Positions 24,237-32,086 of a DNA stretch of 34,725 nucleotides are shown here, piece after piece (position 1 is the first letter of the stretch; each line of letters opens with the position of its first letter). The notes beneath the pieces are model-generated. The model was not told the DNA's origin. It was given only the letters and a program-made list of their open reading frames with translations, and did not search any database. This DNA is from Oscillospiraceae bacterium (GTDB lineage: Bacteria; Bacillota_A; Clostridia; Oscillospirales; Ruminococcaceae). The stretch is from positions 1 through 34,725 of the forward strand of contig JAFWUX010000225.1 of assembly GCA_017523995.1 (NCBI GenBank). The letters are read 5' to 3'. Both the position numbers and the translations under genes were made by a program.

Positions 24237-25147
24237 AAAAACGCATATCCTGTCTGCTTGCCGCCGTGCTGACCTGCTGCAGCATCCCTTCCGGCACATG
24301 GTTCGAGACATCCGCTGCGGAGGACAACACGCCGCGGATCGCCGCCGCGGAAATATTCGCACAGCCCGGCGAAACGGTCACCGTCCCGCTGACTGTGCAG
24401 CACAATCCCGGCATTGCGGCGCTCAGCATCAGCATCACCTACGATGCCGGTATGCTCACGCTGCTTGACGCGCAGAGCAAACCAAACTGGGATACCGCCG
24501 TATTTCTCGCGGGCGGCGACAAAACACAAACGCCGTATCTGCTCAACTGGGATTCCGAAGCGAGCACGGATTACACCGCGGACGGCATCCTTGCAGAGCT
24601 GCGGTTTGCCGTTGCGGAGGGCGCGACCGGCGATGCCGTGATCGAAGTCGCGGTCAATCAGGAATCCACCTTCCACGCGGATTTCACCGAATCAAAATTT
24701 GAGACCCAAAACGGCATGATTCATATCGCCGCGGAGACAACCGCGCCGGTCACAACAACCGAAACCACAACGTCAACTACGGAAACCACAACATCAACCA
24801 CGGAAACTACAACCTCAACCGCTGCAGCTACAACAGCCATCGAGACAACAGCTGAAACCACCGTCACGACAACCGCCGAACCGGCACAGGCTGCGTTTCT
24901 GCGCGGTGATGTGGATGACAACGGCACGGTGGATGTCACTGATGCACAGCTCACGCTTGCAGCCTATGCGCGGCGCATTGCAGGCAAGCCGCTCGGGCTG
25001 ACCGATCTGCAGTTCCGCGCTGCAAATGTCAATCTTGACGAGCAGCTCAGCGTGGAGGATGCGCAGTTCATCCTGAAATATTACGCGCGCAACACTGTCG
25101 CGAAGAACCCGACCGCATGGGAGGAGCTGCTGCAGTCAAACGGATGA
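24233..25147 (+). CDS. Cohesin-dockerin adaptor scaffoldin
   Basis: 304 residues. A signal peptide (1 to about 29, with CLLAAVLTCCS) is followed by a single cohesin (about 36-165: AEIFAQPGETVTVPLTV, ITYDAGML, ADGILAELRF), then a Thr/Glu-rich linker with three TTTETTTS-like repeats, then a dockerin (about 222-290: GDVDDNGTVDVTDAQLTL and NVNLDEQLSVEDAQFIL). One cohesin plus one dockerin is the build of an adaptor like ScaC of Ruminococcus flavefaciens, which changes the specificity of a docking site. Its ATG overlaps the maturase stop (ATGA), so it is translationally coupled to a peptide-modification enzyme, an unexpected partner. A terminator follows directly. Confidence 0.9.
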   Translation: MKKRISCLLAAVLTCCSIPSGTWFETSAAEDNTPRIAAAEIFAQPGETVTVPLTVQHNPGIAALSISITYDAGMLTLLDAQSKPNWDTAVFLAGGDKTQTPYLLNWDSEASTDYTADGILAELRFAVAEGATGDAVIEVAVNQESTFHADFTESKFETQNGMIHIAAETTAPVTTTETTTSTTETTTSTTETTTSTAAATTAIETTAETTVTTTAEPAQAAFLRGDVDDNGTVDVTDAQLTLAAYARRIAGKPLGLTDLQFRAANVNLDEQLSVEDAQFILKYYARNTVAKNPTAWEELLQSNG

Positions 25148-25159
25148 AGAACAAATAAC

Positions 25160-25190
25160 AAAGCCGCTTCGGTCAGACCGGAGCGGCTTT
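25160..25190. terminator. Bidirectional intrinsic terminator
   Basis: AAAGCCGCT...AGCGGCTTT forms a stem with an inner CGGT/ACCG pairing. It ends the scaffoldin operon on the plus strand and, read on the minus strand with TTTGTTATTTGTT, can end the GH95 transcript. The remaining gap to 25261 shows nothing else. Confidence 0.8.
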
Positions 25191-25261
25191 GTGCTGCCTA
25201 TTTATAAAACGGGTTTCGGGATACGAAATGCCTCATCCAAATCCGCCGGAGACAACCCTGC

Positions 25262-28200
25262 TCATGCGAGAAGGATTCGGCGGAGGAGGGAGAGATCGGC
25301 GGCGGTGAGCTTTTTGTCACCGTTCAGATCCGCTGCGGCTGCCTGCTCTGCGGTCAGCGCCTTCTTCGTCAGCAGATGATTCAGCAGCGCGGTGAGATCA
25401 GACTGATCGGTCTTGCCGTCGCCGGTGATATCGCCCGCCTTAAGGCTGGTTGTGAATTTGAAGCTGTCCACATTCATCAGGAATCCGTCCTCGCCCTCGA
25501 ACACCAGATACAGCGTATGGGTGCCCGATGCGCCGGAGACATCGCAGTCAAAGGCCTTCCATGTTGTCCAGCCGCCTGTGCCGCTGACATTGCATGTACC
25601 GATCAGCTTGCCGGTCGGCGAATCAAGATGCAGCGCGATTTTGCCGCCCTCGGTATCGCTGCCCGCCTGCACGGTGAAGCCCTGCGCTCCTGCGCCGAAA
25701 TCCACGTTTCTGAACGCGATATAGTCACCGGGCTGAATGTATCCGATATCGGCGGTGCCGCCGTCGCGCTGCTCAATCTGCACGCCGCTCTGACGGTCAT
25801 ATTCCTCGGCTTCGATCAGCTCATATGCGGAGCGGGTCGGTTCCGGCTCATCGGATTCCGCGTAAATCTCCAGCTTGTCGATCACTGCCGGTGCGGGATT
25901 CTTCGATTCGGTGTGCAGCATCACGCGCGCATAGCGTGCCTCGAATGTCTCGATATTGCGGCTGAACTGCTCCTGCGTTGTGCTGAGATAATGCTCCACG
26001 GAAGTCCATGTCTCGCCGTCCTTGCTGAGCAGGAGTTCGAAATCGCGCGGATAATCCGTGTTCTGATTCGTCACGCCTGCGAGCCTGACGCCCCAGCGGC
26101 TGACCGGATAGACCTTGCCGAGATCAACTGCCGTCCATGTATTGACGGTGTCTGCCGGTACCCATGCCGCCGGATTGCTGCCGGCTGTCTCATTCGTGAC
26201 GGTCTGCTTGTTCCATGCAACATTGCGCTGCGGTGCGGTCTCCTCGATTTCCAGCGCATCATTCAGGCGGTAGACCTTGCCCTTTTCGGTCTCAAAGCTG
26301 ACCGTTTCGCCCTGATAGGAAACCGTGCAGGTATTGCCGGATTTGGAGAAAATCTCCGCGGAGACAAGCTGACCGTTCTTCCATTCCTGATTGACCTCGA
26401 AGCCGCCGCGCGCGCAGAGACCGTTTGCATGACCGGTCGCCCACTGCTCCGGCAGTGCAGGGATCAGCTTGATGACGTCATCGTGGCTCTGCAGCAGCAT
26501 CTCCGCGACGCCGGATGTAAAGCCGAAATTGCCGTCGATCTGGAACGGCGGATGTGCGTCCCAGAGATTGTCGTACAGTCTGCCGTAATTGTTGACCGGC
26601 GAGACAAGGAGCTTGACCAGCTTGTATGCGTGCGGACCGTCCTCGAGGCGTGCCCAGCAGTTGAGCTTCCATGCCTCGGACCAGCCTGTGCCGTCATCGC
26701 CTCTTGCATTCAGGCTGACTGCCGCCGCCTGTGCGAGTACCGGAGAAGTATCCTTGGTGATGAATCTGCCCGGGAACAGGCTGTACATATGCGAAATGTG
26801 ACGGTTCTTCTCGTTTTTCGCATCCCAGTCATATGCCCATTCCTGAATCTGCCCCCAGCTGCCGATTGTATCCGGCTTGATGCGTGTCAGGCTGCCGAGC
26901 AGGTCGCTCCGGAACTGCGCATCTGTGCCGAGCAGATCAGCTGCTTCAATGACATCGGTGAACAGGTGGCGTGTCAGCGAATTGTCCATCGCAATGCCGT
27001 AGGCACATGCCGCGCCCTGTCCGCCGCTGCCGCCGGGCGTATTGACCTCCGGCGAGGTGCTCGGGAACACCACCTGATAGCTGTTGCCGTCAATCTTCGC
27101 GTCACGGAGAATCGAGTTGAGGAAGGTCGCGCTGCCCTTGATCACCGGATAAATCTCGTTGAGGTATTCCGCATCCTGATTGAAGCGGTATGCATCATAG
27201 AGCATATCGGAAATCCATGCAGCGCCCGTCGGCCACATGCCCCATGCGCCGTCAATCGGGCCGGTGCGGTTCCAGAGGTCGGTGTTGTGATGCACCACCC
27301 AGCCGTCCGAAACGCCGTAGACCTCTTTTGCGGTCTGGTTTCCGTTGACCTGCATCGCCTTCGCCTTTTCAACAAACGGGCGGAAGCATTCCTCCAAATT
27401 CGTAGTCATCGCAGGCCAGTAGTTCATTTCGTAGTTGATGTTCGTTGTGTATTTGCAGCCCCATGCCGGATCGCGGAACTTGTTCCAGATACCCTGCAGG
27501 TTCATCGGTTCGGAATCGCGCGAGGCAGCGATCATCATATATCTGCCGTACTGGAACAGCACCTCGACAAGCTTCGGATCATTGTTTCTGCCGAAATCGG
27601 CGATGCGCGACGGAACCGGCTTTGCGGCACTGGATGCGTCGCCGCCGAGCTCCACGTCCACGCGGCTGAACAGTTCCTGATAATCCGCCAGATGCGCGGA
27701 TTTCAGCTCGCTGAAGGATTTGCCTGCCGCCGCTTCGAGATCCTTTGCGGCATTGCCCTTTTCATCGCCGTTGCAGGTTTTGGAATCGACATAGTTCGTC
27801 CGGATCGAGGTCAGCACGAGGACGGAATCCGCGCCGGTGACCGTGACCTTTCCGCCGCCTGCGGAAACCTTGCCGCCCTCCGGAATCACCTTCGTTCTGG
27901 TCGAGAACCAGACTGCGAACGGCATGCCGTATTCCGAATCGCCGTGGCCGTTCATCACAAGCGTATCGTCGCCGTCGGTCGCGACATTGAACTGATCCTT
28001 GAGCGAGCAGTCATAGGAAGCCGTCAGGGAGACACTGCCTGCCGATTCGCAGGAGATGCGCGTCACGATCACCTGATCGGGATAGCTGACGAAGCTCTCT
28101 CTGGTATAGCGCTTGCCGTTTGCCGTGTAGGAGCAGCCTGCAATCGCGGTGTTCATATCGAGATACCGGTCATAATTTGCGACATTGCTGTGACCGGTAT

Positions 28201-28666
28201 CGAGATTGAGCGTGCCGATCGACTGATACTTCGCCTCGCCGCCGCCGATCATCTGGGAACCGATCGTACCGTCGGCGTCCTTATATTTGCCTGCGAGCAT
28301 CTGCTGCCAGCAGCGCTCCATCGTGTCTGCGGATACCTTTTTATTGTTGTTGCCGGGACCGCCGCTCCAGAAGGTCGCTTCGTTCAGATCGAAGCGCTCT
28401 GTCGGGCAGTTGCCGTAGACCATGGCGCCGAGTCTGCCGTTGCCGAGCGGCAAGGCTTTGTAGAAGGATTCATCGTTATCCCACGCATTGCCGGAAAACT
28501 TGGTGCCTGCGGATGTGCTGTAGTGCAGAATCAGATCGTTGTCTTCCGCTGCACTGACCGGTTGTACGGATGCGCTGCGCAGAGACGGCACTGCTCCGCT
28601 GAATGCAGCGGATGCAAGAACCAGCGCACAGACTGCCGCACTGAACCTGCGGACAAATGATTTCAT
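25262..28666 (-). CDS. Secreted GH95 alpha-L-fucosidase with F5/8-type domain, CBM6-like domain and dockerin
   Basis: 1134 residues. Signal peptide about 1-40. The GH95 module runs to about 790, with LPLGNGRLGAMVYG at its start, LQGIWN, the activating Asn pair in TTNINYEMNYWPA (Asn409, Asn411), the acid Glu609 in QEWAYDWD and Asp711 in FQIDGNFGF. A discoidin (F5/8, CBM32-like) domain follows at about 815-930, then a CBM6-like domain (about 945-1065, YELIEAEEYDRQ...NVDSFKFT), then a dockerin (GDITGDGKTDQSD and ADLNGDKKLTAAD). GH95 inverting enzymes remove alpha-1,2-fucose, or L-galactose, from xyloglucan, glycoproteins or milk oligosaccharides. The protein would act in the cellulosome. It is monocistronic with its own promoter. 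Confidence 0.94.
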   Translation of the reverse strand: MKSFVRRFSAAVCALVLASAAFSGAVPSLRSASVQPVSAAEDNDLILHYSTSAGTKFSGNAWDNDESFYKALPLGNGRLGAMVYGNCPTERFDLNEATFWSGGPGNNNKKVSADTMERCWQQMLAGKYKDADGTIGSQMIGGGEAKYQSIGTLNLDTGHSNVANYDRYLDMNTAIAGCSYTANGKRYTRESFVSYPDQVIVTRISCESAGSVSLTASYDCSLKDQFNVATDGDDTLVMNGHGDSEYGMPFAVWFSTRTKVIPEGGKVSAGGGKVTVTGADSVLVLTSIRTNYVDSKTCNGDEKGNAAKDLEAAAGKSFSELKSAHLADYQELFSRVDVELGGDASSAAKPVPSRIADFGRNNDPKLVEVLFQYGRYMMIAASRDSEPMNLQGIWNKFRDPAWGCKYTTNINYEMNYWPAMTTNLEECFRPFVEKAKAMQVNGNQTAKEVYGVSDGWVVHHNTDLWNRTGPIDGAWGMWPTGAAWISDMLYDAYRFNQDAEYLNEIYPVIKGSATFLNSILRDAKIDGNSYQVVFPSTSPEVNTPGGSGGQGAACAYGIAMDNSLTRHLFTDVIEAADLLGTDAQFRSDLLGSLTRIKPDTIGSWGQIQEWAYDWDAKNEKNRHISHMYSLFPGRFITKDTSPVLAQAAAVSLNARGDDGTGWSEAWKLNCWARLEDGPHAYKLVKLLVSPVNNYGRLYDNLWDAHPPFQIDGNFGFTSGVAEMLLQSHDDVIKLIPALPEQWATGHANGLCARGGFEVNQEWKNGQLVSAEIFSKSGNTCTVSYQGETVSFETEKGKVYRLNDALEIEETAPQRNVAWNKQTVTNETAGSNPAAWVPADTVNTWTAVDLGKVYPVSRWGVRLAGVTNQNTDYPRDFELLLSKDGETWTSVEHYLSTTQEQFSRNIETFEARYARVMLHTESKNPAPAVIDKLEIYAESDEPEPTRSAYELIEAEEYDRQSGVQIEQRDGGTADIGYIQPGDYIAFRNVDFGAGAQGFTVQAGSDTEGGKIALHLDSPTGKLIGTCNVSGTGGWTTWKAFDCDVSGASGTHTLYLVFEGEDGFLMNVDSFKFTTSLKAGDITGDGKTDQSDLTALLNHLLTKKALTAEQAAAADLNGDKKLTAADLSLLRRILLA

Positions 28667-28741
28667 GCCAATACCCCCTAATAAATTTGCGTTTCCAATG
28701 ATATTCTCCCCTTCCGGATCGTACCGAAGAACGTCCGGATT

Positions 28742-28753
28742 TCTGTATACAGA
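28742..28753. promoter_or_regulatory. 12-bp palindrome at the GH95 transcription start (possible operator)
   Basis: TCTGTATACAGA is a perfect palindrome lying just downstream of the -10 box, over the predicted start site. It could bind a repressor dimer. Only position and symmetry support this. Confidence 0.4.
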
Positions 28754-28756
28754 TTT

Positions 28757-28786
28757 ATTATAACATATTCACCCGCAATTTGTCAA
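28757..28786 (-). promoter_or_regulatory. Promoter of the GH95 gene
   Basis: On the minus strand TTGACA (28781-28786), an 18-base spacer and TATAAT (28757-28762). The leader of about 85 bases has a CCGGA...TCCGG hairpin (28714-28738), and AGGGGG lies before the ATG. Confidence 0.82.
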
Positions 28787-28876
28787 TAGTCACAAAAATA
28801 TTATTTCTGCGCAGTTTGTGCTATAGCAATGTGCTGCATTATTTTTGCAAGATTGTTGTAATTTTAGCAATACAAC

Positions 28877-28905
28877 TTGACAATACGGCGCAGAATTGGT
28901 ATGAT
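28877..28905 (+). promoter_or_regulatory. Plus-strand promoter without a recognisable gene
   Basis: TTGACA (28877-28882), a 17-base spacer and TATGAT (28900-28905). Downstream on the plus strand come only hairpin DNA and the 3' end of a convergent gene. It could drive a small RNA or an antisense transcript. The rest of 28787-29030 has no gene. Confidence 0.45.
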
Positions 28906-28936
28906 CCGTGCTGCGCATCTGTCATCATTGCAGAAA

Positions 28937-28973
28937 AAACTGCACCGTCGCAGGTTTCGCAGCAGTGCAGTTT
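28937..28973 (-). terminator. Intrinsic terminator of the pyridoxal kinase operon
   Basis: On the minus strand AAACTGCAC...GTGCAGTTT forms a 9-bp stem with an inner CTGCG/CGCAG-type pairing, followed by a run of T (TTTTTT) and CTGC. It lies about 58 bases beyond the last gene. Confidence 0.78.
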
Positions 28974-29002
28974 GAAGTGCGTGTATAAGTTTACAAATAT
29001 AA

Positions 29003-29030
29003 AAGAGGTATCCGCTTCGCGGATGCTATT
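29003..29030. repeat. Short palindromic repeat copy
   Basis: GAGGT followed by ATCCGC-TTC-GCGGAT (29010-29024) and GCTATTT, directly behind the stop of the transporter gene. It is nearly identical in core and flanks to the copy at 22617-22646. Confidence 0.65.
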
Positions 29031-29552
29031 TCAGAACATCAGGTGGGGCTTTCTGCTCCGGATGCGCTCCAGCGCAATCGCCGCAGCCGCATACACAACG
29101 CCCGAGCCGATCGCCTGCACACAGTTGCCGGGCACAGTCCCGATGAACTGCGCAGCCCATCCGCCGTAGAGAATCACTGCCGTCACCCAGTAGCCGATCA
29201 CCGAGACAATGCCGCATGCGACAAGCCCCGTGATCCGCCGCAGATCAACCGGACGTTTGCCGCCGATCAGCGAAAACACCAGCGCGAGCAGTCCCTTGAT
29301 GAGAAAGGTCGGCAGCGCATACATCGGATAGCCCGAAAGCAGATCCGCAAGCATGCCGCCCACAGCCGACGCCCCGACCGCATACGGCATCGGCAGCATC
29401 ACAGCCGCAAGATAGATCACCGCGTCACCGCAGTGGATATAACCGTTCCCGACCGGAATGTGCAGTGCCGCCGTAAAAAGCGCGGTCAGCGCCGCAAACA
29501 GCCCTGCATATACCATATAAACGAGCTTTTCATTTTCTTTGTTCTTCTCCAT
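29031..29552 (-). CDS. ECF transporter S component (probably vitamin B6-type)
   Basis: 173 residues with five to six membrane segments. YAGLFAALTALFTA, HCGDAVIYLAAVMLP and GYPMYALPTFLIKGLLALVF fit the small S components of energy-coupling-factor vitamin transporters. The start is ATG 29552 with GGGAGG 8 bases upstream, although the frame stays open to 29732. It overlaps the 3' end of the pyridoxal kinase gene by 23 bases, so both are coupled. The pairing with that kinase suggests uptake of pyridoxine or pyridoxal, or of a hydroxymethylpyrimidine if the kinase is ThiD-like. The A, A' and T subunits are not in the window and are probably shared. Confidence 0.83.
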   Translation of the reverse strand: MEKNKENEKLVYMVYAGLFAALTALFTAALHIPVGNGYIHCGDAVIYLAAVMLPMPYAVGASAVGGMLADLLSGYPMYALPTFLIKGLLALVFSLIGGKRPVDLRRITGLVACGIVSVIGYWVTAVILYGGWAAQFIGTVPGNCVQAIGSGVVYAAAAIALERIRSRKPHLMF

Positions 29553-30381
29553 CCTGATTACCTCCCAACCGATAGAGCAGCGGTTCAAACAGAACACCCT
29601 CCGCAGCAGGGGTATTCTGCCGCAGCGTATCCTGTGTGACTTCTGATAAAAATGCACCGGCAGCCGCAACTGCATCCGGCAGCGATCTGCCGCGTGCCAG
29701 TGCGCCGCACAGTACGGATGCAAACAGATCACCCGTGCCCGAGAACAGACACTCCGTCCGGTGAACTGCCGAATAGGACGCTTTGCCGTCCAGATATGTC
29801 AGGTTGCCGATCTGATTCTCCTGCACAATGCCCGTGATCACCGCTGCGCCGCATCCGAGCTCCATCAGCGACTTTGCAAGCTGCTCCGCCTCGTGCAGAT
29901 GCAGACATTCACCGTGATATTCCGCGCCGGTCAGCAGACATGCCTCCGTGATATTCGGCGTGATAACATCCGCCTCCGAGACCAGTTCGCGCACGGCATC
30001 GCAGAGTTCAAGGGTATAGGTGCTGTAGCGCCTGCCCTCATCGCCCATGACCGGATCCAGAAGAATTTTGCATGCCGGATTCTTCTGCTTCTGCATCTCA
30101 AAAAAACGGCGGACAATTCCGATCTGACCGAGCGAGCCGAGAAAACCGGCGTAGATCCAGTCAAAATCGAGATCGCTCCAGCTGTCAAAATAGTCCGTCA
30201 GGGTATCTGTCAGGTCTGTAAATGTATACTGCGGGAATCCGGTGTGCTTCGAGAGCACGGCAGTCGGCACAGGACATGCCTGCACACCCATCACCGACAG
30301 CACGGGAAGTGCCGTCGTCAGCGAGCATCTGCCGAAACCGGATAGATCATTGATACAGGCAACGCGCGGTACCGTTCGCAT
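29530..30381 (-). CDS. pdxK: Pyridoxal/pyridoxine kinase (PfkB/ribokinase family)
   Basis: 283 residues. The start RVACINDLSGFGRCSLTTAL, KILLDPVMGDEG and the anion-hole/catalytic FSGTGDLFASVL (catalytic Asp) are characteristic of the PdxK/PdxY branch, which phosphorylates vitamin B6 vitamers to make PLP. AGGAGG lies 8 bases before ATG 30381. It heads a two-gene operon with an ECF S component, a classic kinase plus transporter salvage pair. A ThiD-like activity on hydroxymethylpyrimidine is the main alternative. Many enzymes near it, such as the DegT aminotransferase, need PLP, but there is no direct link. Confidence 0.88.
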   Translation of the reverse strand: MRTVPRVACINDLSGFGRCSLTTALPVLSVMGVQACPVPTAVLSKHTGFPQYTFTDLTDTLTDYFDSWSDLDFDWIYAGFLGSLGQIGIVRRFFEMQKQKNPACKILLDPVMGDEGRRYSTYTLELCDAVRELVSEADVITPNITEACLLTGAEYHGECLHLHEAEQLAKSLMELGCGAAVITGIVQENQIGNLTYLDGKASYSAVHRTECLFSGTGDLFASVLCGALARGRSLPDAVAAAGAFLSEVTQDTLRQNTPAAEGVLFEPLLYRLGGNQDGEEQRK

Positions 30382-30440
30382 TGGCTGTCCTCCTGCTTCG
30401 TTTTCGGATTTGCAGGCGGCTTTCCCCGTCTGCTACACGC

Positions 30441-30469
30441 ATTATACCACGTTTCGCCCGAAATTGCAA
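30441..30469 (-). promoter_or_regulatory. Promoter of the pyridoxal kinase operon
   Basis: On the minus strand TTGCAA (30464-30469), a 17-base spacer and TATAAT (30441-30446), about 60 bases before the start codon. Confidence 0.78.
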
Positions 30470-30530
30470 GAGCATCCGCGATACAGCTTTCCGATACGCA
30501 GCAATCGGCTTTTGTGATAATGAGAAAATA

Positions 30531-30640
30531 GAAATGAGAAATGAGAAATTGCGGTGTCGCCTGCGGCGACGGATTTGTATAGAATTAGGAGATAGGAGTG
30601 AGAAGTGAGGAGTTGCGGTGTCCGCTGCGCGGACGATTTG
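30531..30640. repeat. Tandem pair of short palindromic repeat units
   Basis: Two units of the form GAGAARTGAGRARTTGCGGT-palindrome-GATTT. The first has GTCGCC-TGC-GGCGAC (30556-30570), the second GTCCGC-TGC-GCGGAC (30620-30634). The arms differ but remain self-complementary, so base pairing is kept. The A/G-rich head is also repeated. No ORF is supported here. Confidence 0.7.
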
Positions 30641-30822
30641 AAAAAAGAGAAACTGCGGGAGCGCTGATTGATCATGAGGCTTTTCCCTCATTCCCCGCAT
30701 CACCTTGCCGTTTTCTGTACTGACCGGACAGAAAACGCCCGAGCCATTAAAGGCTGCGCTGATATAGAAGTTTTATGCCATAGTATTTCTGATATTCAGT
30801 CAGAAGTACTATGGCGTTTCTA
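30641..30822. other. Gene-free DNA with two strong hairpins
   Basis: CGTTTTCTGT...ACAGAAAACG (30709-30737) and GCCATAGTATTTCTG...CAGAAGTACTATGGC (30777-30815, 15 paired positions including one T-G). The second lies just before the -35 box of the next gene. Neither has a clear T run on either strand, so they may be terminators of weak type, operators or remnants of a mobile element. Confidence 0.5.
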
Positions 30823-30851
30823 TTGACAGACATTCAATACTGTGCTATAAT
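30823..30851 (+). promoter_or_regulatory. Promoter of the AT-rich gene
   Basis: TTGACA (30823-30828), a 17-base spacer and TATAAT (30846-30851), a perfect consensus, 38 bases before the start codon. Confidence 0.85.
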
Positions 30852-30889
30852 TGCTACTAACAAAAATCGGAATTTATAAAGGTGATAAT

Positions 30890-31264
30890 ATGTTTGAGTA
30901 TAGGAATATAGACGGCATAGACATTCTTAAGGAGAAGATTCCGTCAGAGCTTCAATATTGGTGGCAATTCGGAACTATATTGGAGCTAAATTATAACTCA
31001 AGAGCAATTGATGAATATTATTGTGATTATACCAATATGATTACTTTACTGCTTACAGATTATGACCAGCAGTACAAAATTAAGCTCTCATTATACAACA
31101 TAAGAGGAAATTTGAATATTGATATGGCGAACGGATTTTTCAGCGGTTTTACAATAGACGAGTATGCAAATCCGGGAAGTGATAATCATTTTCATATTTA
31201 TTCAGATGAACAGGATATTGCGTTTGATTTGTATTGTGAAAAAATAAGAGCCGTTTTCGTGTAA
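30890..31264 (+). CDS. Small AT-rich orphan protein, function unknown
   Basis: 124 residues, MFEYRNIDGIDILKEKIPSE..., acidic, rich in Tyr, Asn, Ile and Asp, with no signal peptide or membrane segment. AAAGGTGAT precedes ATG 30890; the frame is open to 30851, but that stretch overlaps the promoter. Base composition and codon use (many TTA, ATA, AAT, TAT codons) differ sharply from every neighbour, which points to recent transfer. It is a single-gene unit with its own promoter and a strong terminator. The compact shape (beta-rich FSGFTIDEYANPG, HFHIYSDEQDIAFDL) resembles immunity proteins of polymorphic toxin systems, but no toxin is nearby and I do not recognise a family. Confidence 0.75.
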   Translation: MFEYRNIDGIDILKEKIPSELQYWWQFGTILELNYNSRAIDEYYCDYTNMITLLLTDYDQQYKIKLSLYNIRGNLNIDMANGFFSGFTIDEYANPGSDNHFHIYSDEQDIAFDLYCEKIRAVFV

Positions 31265-31294
31265 GTCAAAAGCACTTCAACCGAATAAACACAA

Positions 31295-31324
31295 TGCCCC
31301 TAAGCGCCGAAACGCTTGGGGGCA
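31295..31324 (+). terminator. Intrinsic terminator after the AT-rich gene
   Basis: TGCCCCTAAGCG-CCGAAA-CGCTTGGGGGCA is a 12-bp stem, followed by ATCTTCTATAT. A second CCCG...CGGGCGTTTTTATTT candidate follows at about 31337-31371. Confidence 0.75.
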
Positions 31325-31441
31325 ATCTTCTATATGGGTACCCGTCCTATCAGCTCGGGCGTTTTTATTTGTCACTGATTCCCGCAGCAAGCACAGACGG
31401 CATTGTGTTTTCTGCATCAAATGGCTGCCGGTTCTGCCTTT

Positions 31442-32086
31442 TTACCGCATCCGCGGACGGGGCTGGGGCTTGCGCATCGGATCGAATGAGACATTCGTCG
31501 CATAGGGGTTATTCGGATCGGCTGCGTATTTTGCAAGACGGTCCTGAATCAGGCGCAGGCTCTCGCCGAACCGCTGATAGTGCACGATCTCGCGCTCGCG
31601 CAGGAACCGGATGACATCGCGCACATCCGGATCATCCGCGAGGCGCAGAATGTTGTCATAGGTTGTGCGCGCCTTCTGCTCCGCGGCAAGATCCTCGTGC
31701 AGATCGGTGATCGCATCGCCCGTGGACTGGAATGTCGCCGCCGAAAACGGCACCCCCGATGCCGATACCGGATAAATGCCCGCCGTGTGATCGACGAAAT
31801 AATCCGCAAAGCCCTGCGCTTCAAGCTGTTCCGGCGTCAGGTCCTTCGTCAGCTGATAGATCAGCGCGGAGACCATCTCCATGTGGCTCAGTTCTTCCGT
31901 GCCGATGTCCGTCAGTACGCCCTGCAGCTCGCGCAGCGGCATCGTGTAGCGCTGATTCAGATACCGCATGGAGGCACCGAGTTCACCGTCAGGGCCGCCG
32001 AGCTGCGACATGATCATCTTTGCAAGGCGGGCATTCGGTCTCGCGATTTTGACCGGATACTGCAGCGCTTTCTCATACTGAAACAT
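31442..32086 (-). CDS. cotJC: Spore coat protein CotJC (manganese-catalase family)
   Basis: 214 residues. MFQYEKALQYPVKI and AKMIMSQLGGPDGELGASMR are the CotJC start. The di-metal ferritin-like ligands are visible in DIGTEELSHMEM and EDLAAEQKARTTYD, plus REREIVHYQRFGE. It is made in the mother cell and lies in the spore coat, where it may break down peroxide. It begins directly after the cotJB stop with no gap. The Pro/Arg tail (MRKPQPRPRMR) is usual for the family. Confidence 0.94.
   Translation of the reverse strand: MFQYEKALQYPVKIARPNARLAKMIMSQLGGPDGELGASMRYLNQRYTMPLRELQGVLTDIGTEELSHMEMVSALIYQLTKDLTPEQLEAQGFADYFVDHTAGIYPVSASGVPFSAATFQSTGDAITDLHEDLAAEQKARTTYDNILRLADDPDVRDVIRFLREREIVHYQRFGESLRLIQDRLAKYAADPNNPYATNVSFDPMRKPQPRPRMR

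Noticed and set aside
24755..24845. Tandem repeat DNA resembling a small repeat array
   Set aside because: It encodes the Thr/Glu linker of the scaffoldin in frame; there are no spacers as in CRISPR.
25376..28660. Very long plus-strand open frame (1094 codons) opposite GH95
   Set aside because: Shadow of the GH95 gene caused by its codon bias; the GH95 frame has signal peptide, catalytic motifs, CBMs and dockerin.
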